Below, one piece after another: positions 1-6,145 of a DNA stretch of 15,272 nucleotides (positions within the stretch are counted from its first letter, which is position 1; each line of letters opens with the position of its first letter). Source of the stretch: an uncultured Asticcacaulis sp. GTDB taxonomy: Bacteria > Pseudomonadota > Alphaproteobacteria > Caulobacterales > Caulobacteraceae. The DNA is taken from positions 1 to 15,272 of the forward strand of contig CAMLLA010000048.1 of the NCBI GenBank assembly GCA_946480525.1, written 5' to 3'. The notes under the pieces were generated by a model, which saw only the letters and a program-made list of their open reading frames with translations, was not told the origin of the DNA and searched no databases. Both the position numbers and the translations under genes were made by a program.

Positions 1-297
1 GAGCGCTGGATATGGAGCGATGAATTCTACACGACGACCAATCCGCATAATGTGACGATCCACCCCGTGCTGAACGTCGACGAGACGAGCTATGATCCGA
101 CAAAGATCTGGCCCGGACAGGTCTCGAAACCGATGGGCAAGGATCACCCGATCGCCTGGTTCCACAGCTATGGCAAGAGCCGTGTCTTCGTTACGACGCT
201 GGGGCATAACGGTGAAATGTACCGCGATCCGCAGTATCTCGGCCATCTGCTCGGCGGCATCTACTGGGTTGCGACAGGACTCGGACAGCGTCGTTAA
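1..297 (+). CDS. ThuA-like domain protein, 3' end only
   Basis: The reading frame is open from the first base, so the start lies outside the window and only the last 98 residues are visible. The tail has the ThuA / trehalose-utilisation-like pattern (a glutamine-amidotransferase-like fold): an ERWIWSDEFY stretch, then a VLNVDETSYDP segment, then HPIAWFHSYGKSRVFVTTLG and a closing HLLGGIYWVATG helix. In the family this last part holds the 'HP-x-x-W ... GR-x-F-x-x-x-LGH' signature. ThuA-type proteins are usually linked to sugar or polysaccharide catabolism, but the substrate is rarely known and cannot be inferred from this fragment. A probable terminator follows about 15 bases after the TAA stop, so it looks like the end of its transcription unit. 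Confidence 0.8.
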   Translation, partial: ERWIWSDEFYTTTNPHNVTIHPVLNVDETSYDPTKIWPGQVSKPMGKDHPIAWFHSYGKSRVFVTTLGHNGEMYRDPQYLGHLLGGIYWVATGLGQRR

Positions 298-310
298 GGG
301 AGGATAAGTC

Positions 311-346
311 CCGGCGCCGCATGCGTTTTCGAATGCCGGCCGTTTT
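311..346 (+). terminator. Possible intrinsic terminator after the ThuA-like gene
   Basis: An imperfect GC-rich hairpin (GCC-GCAT-g-CG, loop TTTT, CG-a-ATGC-c-GGC, positions 316-340) is followed by a short T run at 343-346. The stem contains one mismatch and one bulge and the T tract is only four bases, so this is a modest call. Its position just behind the stop codon supports it. Confidence 0.35.
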
Positions 347-458
347 CAAGACAATCGTATCCTTACGGCTGCCTGCGTAACCATTGGCGACAAGCTTCGC
401 AGCGCATTGCGCCGTCCAGCCAGGGCCTGCAAAGCCTCACCTTTGTATGGCGTTGGCA

Positions 459-1211
459 ATGACTACCAGACTGAATGAAGCGCGCGGCTGGATGCCGGAC
501 TTTTCAAAACCAGCCCCCAGGGCAGTTGGCGGTGTCTTCGTTGCGCCCGCCGATTGCGCCGAAATTGACGGGCCGCACTATCCGACACCGGCCGAACGCC
601 TGGCTGACCTCGTTATCCACGTCATCGGACTGGCCTTCGCCGTGATCGGCGGCGGCGCGGCCGTGGCGCTGGCCGTCAGTCACGGTGTCATCTCGTTAAG
701 TGCCGCCATTGCCGTCTATGCGTTGGGCCTCGTCGCCATGCTGTCCTTCTCTGCGGCGTATAATTTCGCTCATCCGCGCTGGCGGCCCTTTCTGTTCCGC
801 CTCGACCACGCTGGCATCTTCCTGATGATTGCGGCCAGCTATACGCCGTTTACGACGCAGCTTTTGCACGGCGCATGGAGCTGGGGCATGACGACGGCCG
901 TCTGGACCTTGGCGATCATCGGTGTGTTCATCAAGCTGTGCCTGCCGCGCCTGAGCGAAACCGTGTCGATGGGCTTCTACCTGGTCATGGGGTGGCTGGT
1001 CGTCCTGGCCATCCAGCCGCTGGTCGAACGGGTGCCGCTGGTGCCGCTTCTGCTGCTGGCCGCCGGCGGTATTGTCTACTCCGTCGGCGCCGTCCTGTTC
1101 GTGATGAAGCGCTGCCGCTTCCGCCGCGCGATCTGGCACGGCCACGTCGTCGCCGGCGCCGCCACCCACTATGCCGCCATCATGATCGGCGTTGTCCTGG
1201 TGGGTGGCTGA
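459..1211 (+). CDS. HlyIII / PAQR-family seven-helix membrane protein
   Basis: A 250-residue integral membrane protein of the hemolysin III (TrhA/YqfA, adiponectin-receptor-like) family. The family signature is visible in order: YPTPAERLAD with E46 just before helix 1, H54 in helix 1, SAAYNFAH (98-105), RLDHAGIFLMIAASYTPF (114-131), and a C-terminal HGHVVAGAATHY (227-238). The conserved Asp (D116) and His residues (H117, H227, H237) fit the metal site of the superfamily. About seven hydrophobic segments fill residues 50-250. Despite the name, bacterial members are not established toxins; links to membrane-fluidity or lipid homeostasis are known for some. The start is uncertain: the frame is open from a TTG at 384, and ATGs at 447, 459 and 492 are all possible, none with a strong ribosome binding site. 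The conserved domain begins only at residue 40. It converges on the rhodanese gene with a 16-bp gap. Confidence 0.85.
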   Translation: MTTRLNEARGWMPDFSKPAPRAVGGVFVAPADCAEIDGPHYPTPAERLADLVIHVIGLAFAVIGGGAAVALAVSHGVISLSAAIAVYALGLVAMLSFSAAYNFAHPRWRPFLFRLDHAGIFLMIAASYTPFTTQLLHGAWSWGMTTAVWTLAIIGVFIKLCLPRLSETVSMGFYLVMGWLVVLAIQPLVERVPLVPLLLLAAGGIVYSVGAVLFVMKRCRFRRAIWHGHVVAGAATHYAAIMIGVVLVGG

Positions 1212-1227
1212 GCCCGTCATGCGGCCG

Positions 1228-1626
1228 TCAGATTTCCGCCGTCTCCAGCGGAAAGCCTTCGTCGATCCAGCCCGTGACGCCGCCAGCCATGATCTTCACC
1301 GGCCGGCCCAGCTCCGCCAGACGCAGGGCGCCACGCGCCGCGCCGTTGCAATGCGGGCCGGCACAGTAGGTGACGAACAGGGTATCCTTCGGCCACTCCG
1401 CCATTTTCGATGCGATGATCTTGCCGTGCGGCTGGTTGATCGCGCCCTTGATATGGCCCCGGGCGAAAAGGGCCGGGCCGCGGACGTCGAGCAGCACGAA
1501 GTCGGCGCCCTTGCCAAGCGCGTCGTGCACGTCCCAGCAATCGGTCTCGAAGGTGAACTCCGCTGCGAAGTGCTGGCGGGCAAGGTCGCTGGGAGCGGCA
1601 GGTACGGCGGTGACTGAGGTTGGCAT
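1228..1626 (-). CDS. Single-domain rhodanese-like sulfurtransferase
   Basis: A 132-residue protein with one rhodanese domain. Visible motifs: FVLLDVRGPALFARGHIKGA (43-62), which holds the usual 'DVR...GHI-x-GA' signature, then FVTYCAGPHCNG (84-95) carrying the likely catalytic C88 in the active-site loop, and MAGGVTGW (113-120), the usual C-terminal rhodanese motif. The CAGPHCN loop has a second Cys (C93) and resembles the subgroup with a C-x-G-x-x-CNG-A pattern rather than the classic CRxGxR loop. It probably moves sulfane sulfur between thiols in the cytoplasm, since no signal peptide is seen. The start is supported by AGGA six bases upstream. The gene lies 91 bp behind the CusF-like gene on the same strand, so it may be read with it or separately. 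The leader contains a perfect inverted repeat that overlaps the ribosome binding site. Confidence 0.88.
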   Translation of the reverse strand: MPTSVTAVPAAPSDLARQHFAAEFTFETDCWDVHDALGKGADFVLLDVRGPALFARGHIKGAINQPHGKIIASKMAEWPKDTLFVTYCAGPHCNGAARGALRLAELGRPVKIMAGGVTGWIDEGFPLETAEI

Positions 1627-1627
1627 G

Positions 1628-1653
1628 GCACATCCTGTTTTGAGTGGATGTGC
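1628..1653 (-). promoter_or_regulatory. Inverted repeat over the rhodanese ribosome binding site
   Basis: A perfect 8-bp inverted repeat, GCACATCC - 10 bases - GGATGTGC. On the minus-strand mRNA the right arm contains the GGA of the Shine-Dalgarno sequence and stops one base before the ATG. Folded, the hairpin would hide the ribosome binding site; as DNA it could be an operator. Which of the two cannot be decided from sequence. Confidence 0.5.
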
Positions 1654-1687
1654 AACCCTAATTCAAATTCGGCTTGGCGAGATTGAC

Positions 1688-1706
1688 ATATTCCGTAAAT
1701 ATTCCG
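1688..1706. repeat. Tandem direct repeat between cusF-like and rhodanese genes
   Basis: Two exact copies of ATATTCCG, at 1688-1695 and 1699-1706, spaced 11 bases start to start, i.e. about one helical turn. They sit in the otherwise empty 91-bp gap upstream of the rhodanese gene. Such phased repeats can bind a regulator, but no known consensus was recognised. Confidence 0.35.
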
Positions 1707-1717
1707 CCAAACGCGTA

Positions 1718-2050
1718 TCAGGTGCGTAAGCCGGTGATCATGGGTGCGTTGTCGGTGACGGTGACGTCGAAAGAGACGGTGCTTCCGGCCTTTACGCCGT
1801 TCAACAAAGACGGTTCTGCGACGGGGAACGTCATGGTCATGGCCGGCCAGCCGATCGACGGTATGGGGTCATGAGCGATGGTGATCGTGCCGGCCTTGAG
1901 GTCGACGGCCTTGACGACGCCTGTGCCTGTGCCGGCCTTGACGACCGGCGCCACGGCGGAAGAGGCCTGCATTGCCATGTCTTTGTGGGCCGGGGCCGGA
2001 TTACAGGCGGTCAGGGCAAGGGCCACGACGGCCGGAAGAACATAACGCAT
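1718..2050 (-). CDS. CusF-like periplasmic copper-binding lipoprotein
   Basis: A 110-residue exported protein. The first 16 residues form a lipoprotein signal peptide ending in the lipobox L13-T-A-C16, so the mature protein is probably acylated and held in the periplasm. The rest is a small beta-barrel of the CusF family: GVVKAVDLKAGTITIAHDPI leads into IGWPAMTMTFPV. The four CusF copper ligands are present at the family spacing: H60, W68, M71, M73 (H-8-W-3-M-2-M). CusF proteins bind Cu(I)/Ag(I) and usually pass it to a CusCBA efflux pump; no such pump is in this window. The start at 2050 is chosen because GAGGG lies eight bases upstream; the ATG two codons earlier is too close to it. The gap to the MFS gene upstream is only 11 bp, so the two are almost certainly co-transcribed. 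Confidence 0.88.
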   Translation of the reverse strand: MRYVLPAVVALALTACNPAPAHKDMAMQASSAVAPVVKAGTGTGVVKAVDLKAGTITIAHDPIPSIGWPAMTMTFPVAEPSLLNGVKAGSTVSFDVTVTDNAPMITGLRT

Positions 2051-2061
2051 GGACATTTCCC

Positions 2062-3645
2062 TCAATGATCGCGTGGCTTTTCGAGATCGCGCAGGTCGAG
2101 CCCGCGCGTCTCCTTGCCGTAGCGGATGATCAGGGCCAGGGCCAGCGCGATCGGCGCCATGATCATCAGCGCCGCCGCGCCCAGCGCCGGAACGAGCGCC
2201 GTGATGCTGAGCGACTGCGCGAGCACGCCGCCGCCCTTGGTGCATGCCGCCACCCACCCGGTCGCCCGGCCGCGCACCTTGAGGGGATAGACTTCGGAGG
2301 TGTAGGGCAGAAGGATGGCCAGAAGGCTGTTCGATCCGACGATCAGAAGCGCCACGGGAAAGACTGGACTGCCGCCGAACATCTCCAGGCCCAGCACCCA
2401 CGCCAGCCCGGCGAAGGTCACGGTGATGGCCCCCGTCAACGCCCATTTCGTACTCCAGCGGCTGTACAGAAAAGCGCAGAGGAAGACGGTCGGAAAGGCG
2501 ATCAGGGCCGAACTGGCCAGCAGTTTGGAGGAGGTCCCCATGTCATAGCCGCGTTCGACCAGGTCGGCCGGAAGCCACAGCAGCAGGCCGAAATTGATCA
2601 GGCCCCAGGCGATGGCCGCGATACTGAGCGCCGCCGTCTCACCGATCAGGCCGGGCGTCCACAGCTTTGGTTGCGGCCCGTCGTGATGGCCGTGGGCGAA
2701 GGTGTCGGCTTCGTCCTCTTCGCCGGCTTCGAGCGTGTGGCTCTTGGTGCCGAAGCGCGCCATGACCTTGAAGGCCTCTTCGCGGCGGCCGCGCGACAAC
2801 AGGAACTTGGCCGATTCCGGGATCAGCCCGCCCATCAGGACCAGGATCAGGCCGGTCGGCAGGTTGAGCAGCCACAGGATGCGCCAGCTCCATTCGGGCA
2901 CCAGCAGGGCCGAGAAACCCGACGCCGCGAAATAGCCGCCGACGCCCCCCAGGCCACCCACCAGAACAAGCGCCCAGCCGCGGTGCTTCGACGGCATGGT
3001 CTCGGCCAGCAGGGCGTAGGTTACCGGCAGCATGCCACCTGCACCAGCGCCCATCAGGAAGCACATGCCAATGTTCCACGGCAGGGACGGCATGGCGCCG
3101 CAGATCGAGGTGCCGACAAAGACCACCGCCGACAGAAGGATAGACGCCTTGCGACCATAGATGTCGGCGATAATGCCCCACAGGATCGAACCGGTAACCG
3201 TGCCGACCAGCGCGAAGAACGGCACCAGAGCGGCCTGCGACTTGGGCACGCCGTATTCGTGCGTCATGCCGGGCATGACGAAGCCGAGGCTTGCCGGTTT
3301 CATGACGTCGATGACGAGGGCGACGGTAAGCACGACCATCAATCCCCAGTGCGCCGGGCTGAGCGGTGCGTCCTCGGGTGCGTGGACCGATATGCGCGAC
3401 GCGGCGTCCATCTGATCGCCGACCTTTTTGGGAAGCAGACCGTAAGCCGCGACGCCAATGCCGGCGACAATCAGGAACATGCCGAGGATCATGTCCCAGC
3501 CCATCTCCATGCCGGCCAGGTGGAAGCCCATGTCCCTGCCCATCCAGAACATGGGAATGTGCATCAGAACGCCGATGGTGACAAAGACGCAGCCGAGGAC
3601 GAACGCCCACACGCCCCTGCGATCGAGAAATACTTTTGCGTCCAT
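2062..3645 (-). CDS. MFS transporter (metabolite/sugar-porter-like) with Met-rich N-terminal extension
   Basis: A 527-residue major facilitator transporter, inner membrane. MFS motif A is seen as GIIADIYGRK (157-166) after canonical helix 2; PESAKFLLSRGR (276-287) before the central loop and YTSEVYPLKVRGRATGW (448-464) in the C half are typical of the sugar-porter / metabolite:H+ symporter branch. The core MFS appears to start only near residue 98. Before it, residues 12-72 hold two extra hydrophobic segments joined by a methionine-rich stretch (M28, M32, M35, M39, M46, M48, M52, M56). The central cytoplasmic loop carries an acidic/His cluster, EEDEADTFAHGHHDG (309-323). The substrate is unknown. 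The gene directly downstream encodes a CusF-like copper protein, and together with the Met- and His-rich segments this hints at metal, possibly copper, transport; that is inference, and an organic-acid or sugar substrate remains equally possible by family. Confidence 0.85.
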   Translation of the reverse strand: MDAKVFLDRRGVWAFVLGCVFVTIGVLMHIPMFWMGRDMGFHLAGMEMGWDMILGMFLIVAGIGVAAYGLLPKKVGDQMDAASRISVHAPEDAPLSPAHWGLMVVLTVALVIDVMKPASLGFVMPGMTHEYGVPKSQAALVPFFALVGTVTGSILWGIIADIYGRKASILLSAVVFVGTSICGAMPSLPWNIGMCFLMGAGAGGMLPVTYALLAETMPSKHRGWALVLVGGLGGVGGYFAASGFSALLVPEWSWRILWLLNLPTGLILVLMGGLIPESAKFLLSRGRREEAFKVMARFGTKSHTLEAGEEDEADTFAHGHHDGPQPKLWTPGLIGETAALSIAAIAWGLINFGLLLWLPADLVERGYDMGTSSKLLASSALIAFPTVFLCAFLYSRWSTKWALTGAITVTFAGLAWVLGLEMFGGSPVFPVALLIVGSNSLLAILLPYTSEVYPLKVRGRATGWVAACTKGGGVLAQSLSITALVPALGAAALMIMAPIALALALIIRYGKETRGLDLRDLEKPRDH

Positions 3646-3740
3646 TGCCTGCCCCGTTTGTTATCGGTGCAAGGCTAACGGTAAAATTTCAAAAATAAAG
3701 CTTAATTATCAATAGGCTTATTGAAATGACGCGATCAGTT

Positions 3741-3760
3741 TTGTTGCTACGTAGTAACAA
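3741..3760. promoter_or_regulatory. 20-bp near-perfect palindrome, probable operator
   Basis: TTGTT-G-CTACGTAG-T-AACAA reads the same on both strands except for one symmetric pair (G at 3746 against T at 3755). It lies in an AT-rich stretch 96 bp upstream of the MFS start. The length and symmetry fit a dimeric repressor site (TetR-, MarR- or GntR-like), but no regulator gene is nearby to pair with it. A second small dyad, TCAATA-ggct-TATTGA, lies at 3709-3724, between it and the MFS gene. Confidence 0.45.
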
Positions 3761-4117
3761 GACGTGGATTTAAGCGCCAAATCGAGTAAGGTGCGGCTTT
3801 ATGTTACCAGTAGTGAAAAGAAGCGGCTCAGGTCAGGGTTGAAATCATTGCGCCGCATTCGACCTTCCTATGCGCGCCCGGGGATGATATGTGCTTATGG
3901 GTCAGAGAAGCCTGAGCCCGACGGATCAGCGAAGGCCGCGCGTGTCAGTGATACCGGCTGCTCACCTTTCGAGCGAGTAAAGTTGCTTTCAATTAATAAG
4001 GCTGCTGTCTAGGTAGCTGGATACAGGTTACCGGGCCGGCCGCGTACATCGCGCCGCGCCGTGTCCGCAGTTTTTGCGTCTTATTCCTTATAAAACATAA
4101 ACTTGAAGGGATTACCC
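3761..4117. other. Gene-poor stretch upstream of the RTX block
   Basis: About 350 bp without a supportable gene. The only open frame of note would use a GTG at 3764, has no ribosome binding site and gives an 82-residue basic, low-complexity product with no recognisable motif. I found no convincing terminator, tRNA or riboswitch here. The last 40 bases turn AT-rich (TTATTCCTTATAAAACATAA) and lead into a good ribosome binding site for the first RTX gene, so the RTX promoter is probably somewhere in this region, but no -35/-10 pair stands out. Confidence 0.4.
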
Positions 4118-6052
4118 ATGGCTGTAATTACCGGAACAAACGCCCACGAAAAACTTATCGGCACGGGCGACGCCGACCAGATCTCTGGATTGGACGGTAA
4201 GGACGAAATCTTCGCAGGAAGTGGCGACGACACGATCACCGGCGGGCTCGGCAACGATGTCATAAATGGCGGGGATGGGACAGACACCGCCGTCTATGCC
4301 GGCAATGTCTGGGAATACAAGGTCGTCAAGGACTGGCAGGGCAACTATTACGTATCGACCGGAAATCCGGGACTTATCTTCGGTCCACACACCGATCCTA
4401 ATCTGGGTGAAGGTACCGACCGGCTGATCAATGTCGAAAAGCTCAGCTTCAACGGCATTGTCTATGATATCGATACGCTTGTACAGGACTCCAAGCAGTA
4501 CGGTGAAGCCACCGACGACTATATCGCTGCCCCCGCGCACTTGTCCACCAGAGTGCTGTTAGGCCTTGGCGGAAATGACACCCTGGTAGGCCGCACGGAT
4601 TTACAGGATTATCTCTATGGCGGCGATGGCAATGACAGCCTAGTCGGCAATGGCATCGGTTGGGCCGGCAACAGTATCGGCGACGTGCTGGATGGCGGCG
4701 CGGGCGCCGACTACATGCAAGGCGGCGAGGGTATGACATACTACTACGTCGATAATACCGGAGACGTCGTGGTCGATACAGGCAGCCCGCCGGTCGGCAA
4801 CATACACAACAAGCTGTCGGACATTATCTACGCGACCGTGTCCTATGATGCGGTCGCAAATGTCGAAGTGCTCGACTTCCTTGGCAACGCCGATATTTCC
4901 AGTCACGGCAATTCCGAGGCGAACACCATAAAGGGCAATGTTGGCGACAATTCCATCAGCGGTGCGGGCGGCAACGATACGCTGCGGGGCCGTGGAGGCG
5001 ACGACACGATCGTCGGCGGCGACGACAACGACTATATCGAAGGCAATGACGGTAACGACTCGCTCGACGGCGGGGCCGGGGACGACGCGCTTTATGCCGG
5101 CGCAGGTGTGGACACGCTGATCGGGGGCACAGGCAACGACAACTATTATGGATTCGGCACAGGCGACACGATCGTCGAAGAGGCTGGCGGCGGCGTCGAC
5201 ACGGTCTGGTTCAGCGGAAGCTACGACCTCCAGGACAATATCGAAAACGCCCACGTCATCGGATCGAGCCAGGGCAATGCGCTGAACAATGTGATCTCGG
5301 ACAGTTCCGGCAACGGCATCTTGCTGGGGATGGAGGGTAATGACTCGTTGTCTGGAGCAGGGGCGCTTTACGGTGGCGATGGCCATGACAGGCTCGACGG
5401 CGGTGGTTACATGGAAGGCGGCGCGGGTCAGGACGTCTACATCGTCCGTGATGTCAACGCGTTGGTTGTCGAGACGTCTACGCTCCCTAACAGGGACCAG
5501 GTTAAATCCTATGTGGACTACGTGCTGACCGCTAATGTCGAAGACCTGGTGCTCCTGAATTATGTGGACGGTACGGGGGGCGCAAACCTGAAGGGTACGG
5601 GCAATGCGCTGAACAACGAACTCATTGGCAATCTCGGCGAGAACAGGTTGTGGGGTGGCGACGGCAACGACAGGCTCTACGGCATGGACGGCGATGACAC
5701 GCTCACGGGCGGTGCCGGCAATGACACCCTCGACGGTGGGCAAGCGGCGGATGATTTTGTCTTCTCGGCGGCCGCAGTCAACGGCCGTGACACGATCGTA
5801 GGTTTCAGCACTGGCCTGGACCGGCTGGTGTTCACCGGCGCGGAATACGGTTTCGCGTCAGGACATGTGCTGACATCAGCCGAGTTTACGGTGGGCGCGT
5901 CTTCCGTTGGCTCGAGCGCCCAGTTTGTCTGGAACGACATCACCAGCCGTCTCTACTGGGATGCCGACGGGATCGGGGCGGGCGCGGCCATTGAACTGGC
6001 GCTCATCGGCAACGGCGCCGTGGTGACGAAGGACGACCTGTTCTTTACCTGA
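4118..6052 (+). CDS. RTX repeat exoprotein A, 644 aa
   Basis: A secreted calcium-binding RTX protein made almost only of GGxGxDxUx nonapeptide repeats (e.g. GGLGNDVINGGDGTD at 43-57; GGAGNDTLDGG at 531-541). Order: N-terminal repeats (20-57); a beta domain (58-118) with the common RTX insert pattern 'YxAGNxxEYxVxKDWQGNYYV ... GTDRLxNVEKLxFNG'; then repeats interrupted by three copies of a YVVD-type module (about 209-285, 340-410, 438-518); repeats 503-541; and a C-terminal secretion module (545-644). No signal peptide, no enzyme domain and no cysteine, as expected for type I secretion. The ATG at 4118 is chosen over a TTG at 4103 because the TTG would translate the ribosome binding site itself (GAAGGG at 4105-4110, seven bases before the ATG). 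It opens with MAVITG, like the next gene. Role unknown: surface, biofilm-matrix or S-layer-like function is possible. Confidence 0.9.
   Translation: MAVITGTNAHEKLIGTGDADQISGLDGKDEIFAGSGDDTITGGLGNDVINGGDGTDTAVYAGNVWEYKVVKDWQGNYYVSTGNPGLIFGPHTDPNLGEGTDRLINVEKLSFNGIVYDIDTLVQDSKQYGEATDDYIAAPAHLSTRVLLGLGGNDTLVGRTDLQDYLYGGDGNDSLVGNGIGWAGNSIGDVLDGGAGADYMQGGEGMTYYYVDNTGDVVVDTGSPPVGNIHNKLSDIIYATVSYDAVANVEVLDFLGNADISSHGNSEANTIKGNVGDNSISGAGGNDTLRGRGGDDTIVGGDDNDYIEGNDGNDSLDGGAGDDALYAGAGVDTLIGGTGNDNYYGFGTGDTIVEEAGGGVDTVWFSGSYDLQDNIENAHVIGSSQGNALNNVISDSSGNGILLGMEGNDSLSGAGALYGGDGHDRLDGGGYMEGGAGQDVYIVRDVNALVVETSTLPNRDQVKSYVDYVLTANVEDLVLLNYVDGTGGANLKGTGNALNNELIGNLGENRLWGGDGNDRLYGMDGDDTLTGGAGNDTLDGGQAADDFVFSAAAVNGRDTIVGFSTGLDRLVFTGAEYGFASGHVLTSAEFTVGASSVGSSAQFVWNDITSRLYWDADGIGAGAAIELALIGNGAVVTKDDLFFT
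5750..6049 (+). other. C-terminal type I secretion module of RTX A
   Basis: Residues 545-644. Pattern: DDFVFS...VNGRDTIVGF...LDRLVF...EYGF...GHVLT-x-AEFT...[10 protein letters not shown]...YWDADG-x-GAGAA-x-EL...[10 protein letters not shown]. This matches the last ~100 residues of many RTX proteins, which hold the uncleaved exporter signal. It is homologous to the ends of the other two RTX proteins here. Confidence 0.75.
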
Positions 6053-6064
6053 GTGGGAAAGATT

Positions 6065-6101
6065 TCCTTTCCGGTATTTGCGAAACGAATGCCGGAAAGG
6101 A
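6065..6101 (+). promoter_or_regulatory. Strong hairpin between RTX genes A and B
   Basis: Starting 12 bases after the stop of RTX A, 6065-6080 pairs with 6086-6101 in a near-continuous 16-bp stem (outer ten pairs TCCTTTCCGG/CCGGAAAGGA perfect, two G-T wobbles further in) around a CGAAA loop. No T run follows, so it is not a standard intrinsic terminator; an mRNA stabiliser, processing site or partial attenuator fits better. The right arm contains AAAGGAGG, a near-ideal Shine-Dalgarno sequence, but no start codon sits at usable distance. RTX B has its own site at 6131. Confidence 0.6.
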
Positions 6102-6145
6102 GGTGCCCGCCGCATTCCCAATCCGAACCTGAAGGACGCAAATCC

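Noticed and set aside
384..1211. Reading the HlyIII-type gene as a haemolytic toxin linked to the RTX genes
   Set aside because: The HlyIII name is historical. The sequence is a PAQR-type membrane protein, and it is separated from the RTX block by an unrelated minus-strand operon.
1972..3678. A 568-residue open frame on the plus strand, longer than the MFS gene it opposes
   Set aside because: Its product is rich in Q, H, R and D with no fold-like pattern, while the minus strand encodes a transporter with clear helices and MFS motifs. It is a GC-rich shadow frame.
3764..4012. An 82-residue open frame starting with GTG upstream of the RTX genes
   Set aside because: No ribosome binding site, a basic low-complexity product and no recognisable motif. 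Listed only as part of a gene-poor stretch.
4103..4117. TTG start five codons upstream for RTX A
   Set aside because: It would translate the GAAGGG ribosome binding site. The ATG at 4118 has ideal spacing and matches the MAVITG opening of RTX B.
6053..6145. GTG directly after the RTX A stop as start of RTX B
   Set aside because: The extra 31 residues would be encoded by the hairpin and the leader, have no RTX character, and the ATG at 6146 has its own GAAGGA site.
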